Shown piece after piece: positions 17,041 to 26,096 of a stretch of DNA of 64,000 bases. Under the pieces are notes generated by a model. It was not told the origin of the DNA and did no database searches. It saw only the letters and a list, made by a program, of their open reading frames with translations. Within the stretch, counting starts at the first letter, position 1. The number at the start of each line of letters is the position of its first letter. The translations under genes and the position numbers were made by a program. Source of the DNA: Bacteroides sp. (lineage in GTDB: Bacteria; Bacteroidota; Bacteroidia; Bacteroidales; Muribaculaceae); NCBI GenBank assembly GCA_023666835.1, contig JAMPBJ010000004.1:17263-81262 (forward strand), given 5' to 3'.

Positions 17041-17988
17041 ATGGCCGACAAAATCAGCATAAAACGTTCATGTCTCTTCGCCGCTCTGACCGCAGGTGTG
17101 GTGATCTACTTGGGCATCATGGCCTTTGTGGCATCATCGATGGCCGGCACACGCAAATGTACCGGAGTGACCATTGTGGTTCACGATACGGCACAATACC
17201 GGTTTGTGACTCCCGAAGAATTGAAGCTCGAACTCGGCAACCTGCCGAAGAGAGCCAAGAGCATACCACTGAGCAGCATCAACACCGACTCGCTTGAACG
17301 TGCACTGGCTCGATTTGACAAAATAGAAAGCGTCAGCGTCAATATCCTGTCCGACGGCCGGCTGCTCATCGATGTAGTGCCCATGAAACCGGTGGCCCGC
17401 ATATTCGACACATCCGGCGAATCATACTACATCAACCGAAGCGGCAAACGCATCAAGGCCGACGCCCGATATCACCTCGACGTGCCCGTGATCACCGGCA
17501 ATTTCGAAGGCGACTTTTCACCGGTGTCGCTCATACCATTGGTGGACTATATCAACTCAGATTCACTGCTGACCAACTTTGTGTCGATGATCAAGGTGGA
17601 TTCACCGACCGACATAATCGTCGTCCCATCGATACGCGGCCACGTCATCAACCTTGGCGACACTCTCAACTACGCCGACAAATTCCGACGCGTCAAGACG
17701 ATGTATCAGCGTGTGATGAACGTCAGAGGCTGGCAGCTCTACGACACCATTTCAGTGAAATGGGACGACCAGATAGTGGCCACGCGCCGCGACAAGACGC
17801 TCCACGAAGCCGAGCTGGTGGCCGAAACAACAAATGCCGAAGACGTCGATGTTTCGACAATGCTGAGCGGCCATGACGTGGCGCCTGGCCAATCGTTGCC
17901 CAACCGTCCGGTTAAAAACGAAAAGCTGATACCGGGACGCACTATTCCGGCCTCGCGCTTGGCCGACCCACCAACCCTGACACCTTAG
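17041..17988 (+). CDS. ftsQ: Cell division protein FtsQ
   Basis: A 315-residue bitopic protein. After about 10 polar residues there is one membrane helix (about 11-33), then a POTRA-like periplasmic segment beginning CTGVTIVVHDTAQYRFVTPEEL and a beta-rich domain. A polar tail of some 50 residues closes the protein. Topology, length and position between murC and ftsA identify FtsQ, which bridges early and late division proteins. The stop is TAG, showing that amber is an ordinary stop in this genome. Confidence 0.9.
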   Translation: MADKISIKRSCLFAALTAGVVIYLGIMAFVASSMAGTRKCTGVTIVVHDTAQYRFVTPEELKLELGNLPKRAKSIPLSSINTDSLERALARFDKIESVSVNILSDGRLLIDVVPMKPVARIFDTSGESYYINRSGKRIKADARYHLDVPVITGNFEGDFSPVSLIPLVDYINSDSLLTNFVSMIKVDSPTDIIVVPSIRGHVINLGDTLNYADKFRRVKTMYQRVMNVRGWQLYDTISVKWDDQIVATRRDKTLHEAELVAETTNAEDVDVSTMLSGHDVAPGQSLPNRPVKNEKLIPGRTIPASRLADPPTLTP

Positions 17989-18009
17989 AAAACAAATAAA
18001 ATTCACGAT

Positions 18010-19359
18010 ATGGAAGAAAAAAACATTATAGTCATTGAGATAGGCAGCTCCAAAGTGAGAGGCGCTATCGGCACCTACAGCAGCTCGGGTGTGCTCACCG
18101 TCAATGCTGTGGAAGAAGAATCGATGCTCGAATGGGTGCGCCACGGTGTGGTAAGCAACGTCGAGGAAGTGGCAATGCTGGTCAACCGCATCATACGCAA
18201 GATCGAAAACCGCGTGTCGCCGCGCAAGGTCGAATCGGTCTATGTCGGCATCGGTGGCCGTTCGTTCTGCTCAGTGTCGCGCGATGTCGAAATGCAGTTT
18301 GCCGACGATATTGAGATCACCGAATCGATCATCAACGACCTGATCTCAGAAGCGGCCAGCTCAACATTTGCCGACCGCGAGCTACTTCAGGTGATACCTC
18401 GCGAATTCTATGTCGACAACAAGAAGGTCAACCGCCCCAAAGGCACCGTTGGCCACAAAATACGCATGTCGGCCAACCTGATCGTTTGCCGCCCAAGCTA
18501 CAAGCGCAATATTGAGCGCCTGTTCAACGACAAACTCAAAATCAAGGTCAACGACTATTTGGTGCGCCAGATTTCGATGGGCGACGTTGTGTTGACTTCG
18601 GAGGAGAAACGCCTCGGTTGTATGCTCGTCGACTTTGGAGCCGAAACCACCACTGTTTCGATCTACAAACACGGCTGCCTGCAGTATATGGCCACTCTGC
18701 CGATGGGTTCGCGCAACATCACCCGCGACATCATGGCGCTGAATTATCTCGAAGAGAAAGCCGAGAAGCTCAAACGCGAAGTGGGCAATGCCAGTCCACA
18801 CTCCAATCACGCATCGGCAGGATTCCTGCAGCGCGGCGACGTCGACTTCGATGAAGTCAACACATATGTGTCGCACCGCGCCAACGAGATCATAGCCAAC
18901 ATACACAAGCAACTGGAATATGCCGGCTTCAACTACGAACAGCTCACCGGCGGTCTCATCGTGGTGGGTGGCGGTTCGCGTCTGGCCGGATTCAACGACT
19001 GTCTGGCACAGCGCATGGCCATGCCCGTGCGTATCGGCAGCATCAATGTGGCCGAAATCCGCATCCCCGACAGCCGTATTTCACCCACAGGCTCTTGCGA
19101 CGTGGTTTCTGTGCTGTACTGCGCAGCTGTCAACGACGGTGTAGACTGCCTGTCGACTCCGGAAGAAGCTCCGAAAGAAGTTGTAGAGATCACTGAAACC
19201 GTAGTTGCAGAAAAACCGGTTGAAACTCACAATGAACCTGAAGAGAAACCGAAGGAGACTGAACCCGCACGAAAATCCAACTGGTTTACAAAACTTCAGG
19301 ACATGGTGTCGAAAGTGATGACCGAAACCGACGACGATTCGGATTTCGACGACGATTGA
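18010..19359 (+). CDS. ftsA: Cell division protein FtsA
   Basis: A 449-residue actin-like ATPase that tethers FtsZ to the membrane. Seen: N-terminal phosphate loop IEIGSSKVRGAIG, MLVDFGAETTTVSIY, and GGLIVVGGGSRLAG in the second nucleotide-binding segment. After the fold there is an acidic, Pro/Glu-rich linker of about 50 residues and then a short amphipathic helix (NWFTKLQDMVSKVM) and an Asp-rich end. The helix is the expected membrane-targeting sequence. It is next to ftsZ in the canonical order. Confidence 0.96.
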   Translation: MEEKNIIVIEIGSSKVRGAIGTYSSSGVLTVNAVEEESMLEWVRHGVVSNVEEVAMLVNRIIRKIENRVSPRKVESVYVGIGGRSFCSVSRDVEMQFADDIEITESIINDLISEAASSTFADRELLQVIPREFYVDNKKVNRPKGTVGHKIRMSANLIVCRPSYKRNIERLFNDKLKIKVNDYLVRQISMGDVVLTSEEKRLGCMLVDFGAETTTVSIYKHGCLQYMATLPMGSRNITRDIMALNYLEEKAEKLKREVGNASPHSNHASAGFLQRGDVDFDEVNTYVSHRANEIIANIHKQLEYAGFNYEQLTGGLIVVGGGSRLAGFNDCLAQRMAMPVRIGSINVAEIRIPDSRISPTGSCDVVSVLYCAAVNDGVDCLSTPEEAPKEVVEITETVVAEKPVETHNEPEEKPKETEPARKSNWFTKLQDMVSKVMTETDDDSDFDDD

Positions 19360-19437
19360 TCAAATCTCATCAAACTTTCACCCCATCAAAAACGTAAATA
19401 AAAATTAGATAATCCCATTCAACGACAGAACAACAAT

Positions 19438-20748
19438 ATGGACGACAATCTGGATATAGACGCATTCGCCGAGCAATTCAACACCAACACACCGATTGAA
19501 CAAAACGACATCATGGTGGTGGGCGTAGGCGGCGGTGGCGGCAATGCCGTCAACCACATGTATCGCGAAGGCGTGGAAAATGTCACCTTCGTAGTGTGCA
19601 ACACCGACCGCATGGCCGTGGAAAACTCACCGGTGAAAAACAAAGTGGTCATTGGCGACGGCCGCGGAGCCGGCAACCGTCCCGAAAAGGCACGCAACTT
19701 CGCCGAAGAAGACATCGACAAGATCGAAGCAATATTCAACAATAAGGCACGCATGGTGTTTGTCACCGCCGGCATGGGTGGTGGCACCGGCACCGGAGCC
19801 GGCCCTGTAGTGGCCCGTGTAGCCAAAGAAAAAGGCCTGCTGACAGTAGGCATCGTCACAATTCCCTTCGTGTTTGAGGGCCGCACAAAGATCAGCAAGG
19901 CACTCGACGGAGCACAGGAGATGTCGAAATATGTCGACGCTCTTCTGATCATCAACAACGAGCGCCTGACTGAGATCTATCCCGACCTCGACTTCTTCAA
20001 CGCATTTGCCAAGGCCGACGACACACTTTCAACAGCCGCACGTTCGATATCGGAGATAATCACCACCCACGGATATATCAACCTCGACTTCGAGGATGTG
20101 GACACTACGCTGCGCAACGGCGGCACGGCCATCATATCGACCGGCTACGGCGAAGGCGACCACCGCGTGACGAAAGCATTGGAAAACGCACTGAAATCGC
20201 CGCTGCTCAAAAACCGCGACATCTACGGATCGAAGCGACTGCTGATCAATCTCTACATGTCGCGCGACGAAGAGGGCTCGGCCATGTCGATGGTGGAAGT
20301 CAACGAGCTGCGCGACTTCGTGTCGGCCATTGATTCGGAAGTCGATGTGATTTGGGGTGCATCGGTCGACAACTCTTTGGGCAACAAAGTGAAAATCACC
20401 ATCCTCGCATCGGGTTTCGATGTGACCATCCGCGACGAAGGCACCGAAACACTTGACTTCGGACGTCCTACTGACACTACGAGCAGTAAACCTCCCAGAG
20501 GCACCACCGACAAGGAGCAGCAGATCACCGACGAGTATGGTCCGAAGTTCGCGAATTTCAACACCAACTATGTGATTCTCTCACCGGAGCAGATGGACAA
20601 TGATGCAGCCATCGACCTGTTTGAACAGCACCCGGCACTCAACCGCCCGCGCACGATATCCGAGCAGTTCAAAAACGGACTCAAAACTCCGGTTCAGAAC
20701 ACCGACGACAAACCCTCGACATCGACAGGCAACGTGATCAGCTTCTGA
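19438..20748 (+). CDS. ftsZ: Cell division GTPase FtsZ
   Basis: A 436-residue tubulin-like GTPase that forms the Z ring. Seen: VGVGGGGGNAVNHM near residue 25, the tubulin signature GMGGGTGTGAGPVVA around 110-124, the NNERL and NLDFEDV segments, and a disordered C-terminal linker from about residue 345. The last residues (TSTGNVISF) are in the place of the partner-binding tail. A 78-base gap separates it from ftsA. Transcription is stopped by the hairpin at 20774. Confidence 0.98.
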   Translation: MDDNLDIDAFAEQFNTNTPIEQNDIMVVGVGGGGGNAVNHMYREGVENVTFVVCNTDRMAVENSPVKNKVVIGDGRGAGNRPEKARNFAEEDIDKIEAIFNNKARMVFVTAGMGGGTGTGAGPVVARVAKEKGLLTVGIVTIPFVFEGRTKISKALDGAQEMSKYVDALLIINNERLTEIYPDLDFFNAFAKADDTLSTAARSISEIITTHGYINLDFEDVDTTLRNGGTAIISTGYGEGDHRVTKALENALKSPLLKNRDIYGSKRLLINLYMSRDEEGSAMSMVEVNELRDFVSAIDSEVDVIWGASVDNSLGNKVKITILASGFDVTIRDEGTETLDFGRPTDTTSSKPPRGTTDKEQQITDEYGPKFANFNTNYVILSPEQMDNDAAIDLFEQHPALNRPRTISEQFKNGLKTPVQNTDDKPSTSTGNVISF

Positions 20749-20773
20749 TCAACCGCCCTACACTATTAACACA

Positions 20774-20806
20774 AGAGGCTGCGCTTCACAATGGAGCGCA
20801 GCCTCT
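20774..20806. terminator. Bidirectional terminator between ftsZ and the Bax1 gene
   Basis: A perfect 12-base stem (AGAGGCTGCGCT and complement) with a 9-base loop lies between two convergent genes. Flanking ACAA and TTGT extend the pairing after one mismatch. T-runs are weak on both sides, but placement and stem strength support termination in both directions. Confidence 0.75.
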
Positions 20807-20832
20807 AGTTGTGTATTGATGGATCGTGTGGA

Positions 20833-21543
20833 TCAATCGCGGGAGTTGCCGAAGAAACGGAGCAGATAGAGGAAGAGGTTGATGAAGTCGAGGTAGAGAT
20901 TGAGAGCTCCGATGGTGGCAAGCTTGCCAACTGTCTCCATAGGACTCATCTGCGCCAAGCGTTTGATCTGCTGGGTGTCCCATGCAGTGAGGCCGATAAA
21001 GATGAGCACACCGGCGCCGGAGATGATCCATTCGAGCGTGGTGCTCTTGAGGAAGATGTTTACCAGCGACACAATGATTAAACCAAAGAGACACATGATC
21101 AGTATCGAGCCCCATTTTGTGAGATCCTGCGATGTGAAATATCCGTAAACACTCATGGCGCCGAATACGCCTGCAGTGATAAAGAAGGTCTTGTAGAGTG
21201 AATCAGGGGTATAGACAAGCATAACCGGAAACACCATCAGACCCATGCAGATGGAAAACAGGAAGAATAGGAGAGTAGCTGTGGAAGAGCTGATGCGGTT
21301 GATACCGCCCGATACGCCGAACACGATGAGCAGGCCCACAATGGCGGGAAGCCACATGGTCCAGCCGGAGCTGAGGAAGAATCCATAAATGGCAGGGGTG
21401 GTGGCTGCGAAATATGCAGTCAGAGCTGTCACGATGAGAGCGAGTGTCATTTTGAGATAGACACGCTTCATGACCATCGACACCTTGGTATCGATGTCGA
21501 AAGATTGCTGATAGGAATAAGGATCCTGATAGTTGTTGTTCAT
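20833..21543 (-). CDS. Bax inhibitor-1/YccA family membrane protein
   Basis: A 236-residue polytopic protein with about seven membrane helices. The segments MKRVYLKMTLALIVTALTA, GAMSVYGYF and the C-terminal GLTAWDTQQIKRLA match the BI-1/UPF0005 family, whose members are membrane proteins linked to calcium leak or membrane protein quality control. The N-terminal 30 residues are polar, rich in N, Q and Y. Specific function here is unknown. It follows argS in the same direction after 63 bases. Confidence 0.9.
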   Translation of the reverse strand: MNNNYQDPYSYQQSFDIDTKVSMVMKRVYLKMTLALIVTALTAYFAATTPAIYGFFLSSGWTMWLPAIVGLLIVFGVSGGINRISSSTATLLFFLFSICMGLMVFPVMLVYTPDSLYKTFFITAGVFGAMSVYGYFTSQDLTKWGSILIMCLFGLIIVSLVNIFLKSTTLEWIISGAGVLIFIGLTAWDTQQIKRLAQMSPMETVGKLATIGALNLYLDFINLFLYLLRFFGNSRD

Positions 21544-21606
21544 ATCGTAATATTTGTTTTTAGAGTCAATTATATTATTTGACTGAATTAAGGAGAATAG
21601 GTTTAA

Positions 21607-23394
21607 CTACATACGTTCGGGCACGCGGATGCCGAGAAGGCTCATGGCCGATTGAATCACGCGGGCAGTGCACTCGGAGATGGCCAGACGCAGTGCGCGG
21701 AGTTCGGGATCTTCCTCTTTGAGGATTGAGCAGTCGTGGTAGAACGAATTGTATTCCTTCACCAAATCGTAGGCATAGTTGGCGATGAGCGAAGGGCTGT
21801 AGTTGGCACCGGCAGCTGCTACGACCGAAGGATAATCAGCCAGACGTTTGATCACGGCAGTTTCGCGTTCACCGGGCTTGACTCCGATATAGCCTGTGGT
21901 TGCCATGCCGGCTTCAGCGGCTTTGCGAAGCACCGAGCGGATGCGGGCATAGGTATACTGGATGAAAGGACCTGTATTGCCGTTGAAATCGATGGTTTCC
22001 TCGGGGTTGAACACCATGTTTTTTCGCGGGTCAACCTTGAGAAGGAAATACTTGAGGGCTCCAAGACCCACCATTTCGGTGATGTCGCGGATCTCCTCTT
22101 CGGAGCATCCGTCGAGTTTGCCGAGCTCAGCGCTGACGGCGCGGGCCGTGTCGACCATTTCGTCCATAAGGTCGTCGGCGTCGACCACGGTGCCTTCACG
22201 GCTTTTCATCTTGCCGTTGGGCAGTTCGACCATACCGTAGGAGAAGTGAACCAGATCCTTGCCCCATTTGAATCCGAGGCGGTCGAGCAGGAGCGATAGC
22301 ACTTGGAAATGATAGTTCTGCTCGTTGCCTACCACATATATCATTTTGTCGATGGGATAGTCGATATAGCGGAGTTTCGCTGTGCCGATATCCTGGGTCA
22401 TGTAGACGGAGGTGCCATCGGAGCGCAGAAGCAATTTGTGGTCAAGACCTGCATCAGTCAAATCGGCCCACACCGAACCATCGTCCTTGCGGTACATGAG
22501 ACCCTTTTCAAGGCCTTCGAGCACTTTTTCCTTTCCTTCGAGATAGGTATTACTCTCGTAGTAGATCTTGTCGAAATCAACGCCCATGCGCTTGTATGTT
22601 TCGTCAAATCCGGCATATACCCAACTGTTCATCATGGCCCAAAGTTCTCTCACTTCGGGATCTTTAGCCTCCCAGGCGCGGAGCATGGCACGGGCTTCCT
22701 GCATGAGCGGAGAAGCTGCTTCGGCTTCTTCTTTGGTCATGCCTTCGGCCATAAAGGCGGAGAGTTCCTCTTTGTAGTGTTTGTCGAAAAGCACATAGAA
22801 ATCGCCGATCAGATGGTCGCCTTTTTTACCGGTTGACTCGGGTGTGGCACCATCGCCCCACTTTTTCCATGCGAGCATCGACTTGCAAATGTGGATGCCG
22901 CGGTCGTTGACAATGTTGGTTTTCACCACGCGATTGCCACAAGCCTTGAGAATTTCCGACAGCGAATATCCGAGAAGATTGTTGCGCACGTGACCAAGAT
23001 GAAGCGGTTTGTTTGTGTTGGGCGATGAGTATTCGACCATCACAAGGGGAGATTCGTCGGTGGCTGTTTTTATGCCGTAGTTGCTCTCCGACTGGATATG
23101 ATTGAGCACCGTTGACCAAAATGATGGCTCGATGACAATATTGAGGAAGCCTTTGATCACGTTGAAACGATCGACTGCAGGTTCATTGTCGACAAGCCAT
23201 TGACCTATCTCGGTGGCCACGTCCTCGGGGCGCTTGCGCGCTGCCTTCACCCAGGGGAACACAACAACCGTGAGGTTGCCCTCAAATTCTTTTTTTGTGG
23301 TTTCGAGTTTGATGCCGGCGGGATCAACTTCAAGTCCATAGAGATCTTTCAAGGCCTTGGATATGCCGGATGCTATGATATCGTCGATTGACAT
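21607..23394 (-). CDS. argS: Arginyl-tRNA synthetase
   Basis: A 595-residue class I aminoacyl-tRNA synthetase. Seen: N-terminal additional domain with FLNIVI, signature SSPNTNKPLHLGHVRNN (the HIGH motif as HLGH), DIGTAKLR, the KMSKS equivalent NGKMKSREGTVV, and a C-terminal all-alpha anticodon domain ending GIRVPERM. Length is normal. A near-perfect promoter overlaps the 3' end of the upstream gene, so argS can be transcribed on its own. Confidence 0.98.
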   Translation of the reverse strand: MSIDDIIASGISKALKDLYGLEVDPAGIKLETTKKEFEGNLTVVVFPWVKAARKRPEDVATEIGQWLVDNEPAVDRFNVIKGFLNIVIEPSFWSTVLNHIQSESNYGIKTATDESPLVMVEYSSPNTNKPLHLGHVRNNLLGYSLSEILKACGNRVVKTNIVNDRGIHICKSMLAWKKWGDGATPESTGKKGDHLIGDFYVLFDKHYKEELSAFMAEGMTKEEAEAASPLMQEARAMLRAWEAKDPEVRELWAMMNSWVYAGFDETYKRMGVDFDKIYYESNTYLEGKEKVLEGLEKGLMYRKDDGSVWADLTDAGLDHKLLLRSDGTSVYMTQDIGTAKLRYIDYPIDKMIYVVGNEQNYHFQVLSLLLDRLGFKWGKDLVHFSYGMVELPNGKMKSREGTVVDADDLMDEMVDTARAVSAELGKLDGCSEEEIRDITEMVGLGALKYFLLKVDPRKNMVFNPEETIDFNGNTGPFIQYTYARIRSVLRKAAEAGMATTGYIGVKPGERETAVIKRLADYPSVVAAAGANYSPSLIANYAYDLVKEYNSFYHDCSILKEEDPELRALRLAISECTARVIQSAMSLLGIRVPERM

Positions 23395-23425
23395 AGGTTC
23401 TGATTAGTTTATTATAAACAATATG

Positions 23426-23457
23426 CAAAGTTACTATTTTTTAGCCAACTCCTCAAA
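23426..23457 (-). promoter_or_regulatory. Predicted promoter of argS
   Basis: On the minus strand TTTG (23454-23457), 20 bases, then TAACTTTG (23426-23433): an exact match to the Bacteroidetes consensus and spacing. It lies within the last codons of the glycosyltransferase gene and places the start of transcription about 25 bases before the argS ATG. Confidence 0.75.
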
Positions 23458-24726
23458 CAGTTCGATGAACTTGCAGGCCACGGCGTGTGATGAGAACCGC
23501 TCTCCCACCTGGTCATGCAGGCGGTTTCGGTCGGTGTTGGCGTTGAGTGCCCAGATTATGCCGTCGGCAAAGTCGTCGATATCCTTGTAGCGTGCTATGT
23601 AGCCATTGACTTTATGGTCAACGATGTCGGCCTGACCGCCGCGCCCGAAAGTCACGGGTAGCGCTCCGGCAGCCTGTCCTTCGATCAGCGTGCCGGGCAA
23701 CGTCTCGTAGTGGGATGTGGAAATAACCACTGATGTGCGGGCATAAATGTCGCGCAAAATGCGGTCGTCGGTGATCGGTCCGAGAACTACGTGAGGGAAT
23801 CGGAGATTGTCGAATATAGATCGGTCGCGGATGCTTCCGAAGAACACTGCAGTGGCTCGACGTGCCACCTCGGGATGATTGTCAAACAGATGGTTGAGGC
23901 TGTCGATCGCTATATCAAGACCCTTAATGGAGTCGTCGAGACGGGCAGCGCCCATGAGAATGATCTCGGTGTTCGACGGCAATTTGGGGAGTTCAAGCTG
24001 CGGAGATGTATAGAATGATTTTATGGGGAAGGCATTGGGGATCACGCGCAGATCACGGTCGCACATCAGCCCGCTCTCGCGGCAACATTTAGCAAGCCAA
24101 CTGCTGACTGCCACAAACGTAATGGGCACGTTGTCGTAGAGATGTTTCTTGCGACGCCACACTTTGTGCGAAAGATCGTTGTCGCCGTTTCCGGTCAGGA
24201 ACTGGCAATGGCCGCATTCCTTTTTATAGGCTCGACAGTCGAGGGCATGGTGGCATATTCCGGTAAGGTTCCACATGTCATGCATCACCCACACGATCGG
24301 TTTTCCCATGCGTCCTATTTTTTCGATTTCGCGCAGCGATACGAAGCCCTGGTTTATCCAACTCAACACCACAACATCTGCGTCGCGGACAAGTGGATGC
24401 TTGCTGACGGGCAGACCGGTGTTGGCTATCGACACCTTGAAGAGATTTTCGCGCGAGAAGCCGTTGGACATGGCAATGCGCAGACGTTCGGTCATGAACT
24501 CCCATCCGCGACGCAGACGATTCACCTTGACGCCTTCGACGCATTTGTCGTCGCTCAACCGATAGAACACCAGCATGCGTGCATCGATACCCTCGCCATT
24601 GAGAGCCTGCACGAGTCGGCGCGTGACGACGGCCGCTCCGCCGAGGTTGTCACTATTGCTGAGAAACACCACTTTTAAAGGGCGTTGTGTCGGTTGCTGG
24701 CCGGTGGTTGCGGATGTCTGGTTCAT
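23434..24726 (-). CDS. Glycosyltransferase, GT4-like
   Basis: A 430-residue protein with the two-domain GT-B fold. The N-terminal part carries LKVVFLSNSDNLGGAAVVTRRL, typical of GT4 enzymes, and a Cys/His-rich patch (CHHALDCRAYKKECGHC) often found in Bacteroidetes members. The donor-site region is seen in the E-x7-E-like stretch SHYETLPGTLIEGQAAG. It should transfer a sugar from a nucleotide sugar to a surface glycan; donor and acceptor cannot be read from sequence. Its ATG overlaps the stop of the DUF389 gene, and a flippase lies one gene upstream. Confidence 0.88.
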   Translation of the reverse strand: MNQTSATTGQQPTQRPLKVVFLSNSDNLGGAAVVTRRLVQALNGEGIDARMLVFYRLSDDKCVEGVKVNRLRRGWEFMTERLRIAMSNGFSRENLFKVSIANTGLPVSKHPLVRDADVVVLSWINQGFVSLREIEKIGRMGKPIVWVMHDMWNLTGICHHALDCRAYKKECGHCQFLTGNGDNDLSHKVWRRKKHLYDNVPITFVAVSSWLAKCCRESGLMCDRDLRVIPNAFPIKSFYTSPQLELPKLPSNTEIILMGAARLDDSIKGLDIAIDSLNHLFDNHPEVARRATAVFFGSIRDRSIFDNLRFPHVVLGPITDDRILRDIYARTSVVISTSHYETLPGTLIEGQAAGALPVTFGRGGQADIVDHKVNGYIARYKDIDDFADGIIWALNANTDRNRLHDQVGERFSSHAVACKFIELFEELAKK

Positions 24727-26096
24727 TTTTTGTTCTTTATGTCGAGTGTGATGATGTCGATATTAGGTAAATTGAGTCGAGCTTCAAGATATTCTTTCAA
24801 TCGTATCCGTTCGGCCGGGGTGATGACATGGTCGTGACCCACGAGCGCCACGTTGACTGTGTCGTAAGCCGACTTTTCTATATTGTAGACCCGGTTGCAG
24901 CTGAGTGAAAGCTCGGTGATCTGCGGAAAAACGACCTTAAGTTCGGGAGCTATTTCGGCACTTTTGCCGGCAATGGCCGAGCGTAGCCGGCTCTGCAGTG
25001 AATCTATTTCGTTTTTCTGCTTTTCGATAGTGGCTTGAGCGGAAGCATACACTGCTTTCATCTCATCGGTTGCCTCCTTGCTCAGTGCCGCCGGAGCGGA
25101 TGCAAGTGTGCCCTGCATTATCTTCAGTTCTGCACCTTGCAGGTCGTAGAATTTCAGGCGCGCATCGAGGGCTCGGGTGAGCGAGTCGATCGGCATCGGC
25201 TGACCAAACAGTGTCATGGATATGATTTTGCGCCCGTTGTCGATATAGGCGCGGTTGCTGATCACCTGGGCGTTGGGAAACACACACTCATGGGCGATGA
25301 AATTATTTGCATCCATTTCAAACTGATTCTGACGATACATGTTGATCGTCAGCCAAATACTTGGCAGCATGGTCAGTATGGCAAGTGTGTAGACAATGCG
25401 GCGCACACGGCGAGAGCGCTGATTATCGACATCGTCCGCCGATTTGTAGCCGAGCAGTTTGATACCGATAAACGTAGCGAAGGCAATATATATCGAATTG
25501 ATTATAAACAGATAGAATGCTCCGAAAAAGTAACTGAGCTGCCATGTGGCAAGACCGTAGCCGGCAGTGCACAGCGGAGGCATAAGGGCGGTGGCGATGG
25601 CTACACCAGGTATGACGTTGCCCTTGCTGCGCGAACCGATGGCAAGGATACCCGCGCCACCGCCAACGAAGCCAATCAGCACGTCGTATATGGTAGGAGA
25701 TGTGCGTGCCAACAGCTCACTGTGCCCTTCTCCTACAGGAGAAATGAGGAAGAACAGCGTGGAAGCTACGACCGAAAACAATGCCGCCATGACAAGATTG
25801 CGCAAAGCCACTTTTATCAGGCTGAAATCCTGAATGCCAACACCTAAACCGATGCCAATGATTGGCCCCATCAGCGGAGATATGAGCATGGCGCCAATGA
25901 TCACAGCCGTGGAATTGGTGTTGAGTCCCAGCGATGCGATGAGAATGGCCAACACAAGGATGAATATGTTGGTGCCTCGAAACGAGACATCGTCGCGTAT
26001 CGACTGCTCCGCTTCTTGCTGAGGCACAAGCTGCGACCTAATGGTGAAGTAGTTGCGCAGGAAATTGGTAATCTTTGTGGCTGCGTTTTGTGTCAT
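24723..26096 (-). CDS. DUF389 (TIGR00341-type) membrane protein
   Basis: A 457-residue protein. Residues about 30-245 hold several membrane helices with the DUF389 signature around NSTAVIIGAMLISPLMGPI and GVAIATALMPPLCTAGYGLA. A soluble C-terminal half follows, with a short coiled coil (about 345-375, rich in K, E, Q, S) and a small alpha-beta end domain (AERIRLKEYLEARLNLPNI). Function of the family is not established. It overlaps its neighbours by four bases on both sides, so it is translated together with a flippase and a glycosyltransferase, an unusual linkage. Confidence 0.88.
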   Translation of the reverse strand: MTQNAATKITNFLRNYFTIRSQLVPQQEAEQSIRDDVSFRGTNIFILVLAILIASLGLNTNSTAVIIGAMLISPLMGPIIGIGLGVGIQDFSLIKVALRNLVMAALFSVVASTLFFLISPVGEGHSELLARTSPTIYDVLIGFVGGGAGILAIGSRSKGNVIPGVAIATALMPPLCTAGYGLATWQLSYFFGAFYLFIINSIYIAFATFIGIKLLGYKSADDVDNQRSRRVRRIVYTLAILTMLPSIWLTINMYRQNQFEMDANNFIAHECVFPNAQVISNRAYIDNGRKIISMTLFGQPMPIDSLTRALDARLKFYDLQGAELKIMQGTLASAPAALSKEATDEMKAVYASAQATIEKQKNEIDSLQSRLRSAIAGKSAEIAPELKVVFPQITELSLSCNRVYNIEKSAYDTVNVALVGHDHVITPAERIRLKEYLEARLNLPNIDIITLDIKNKK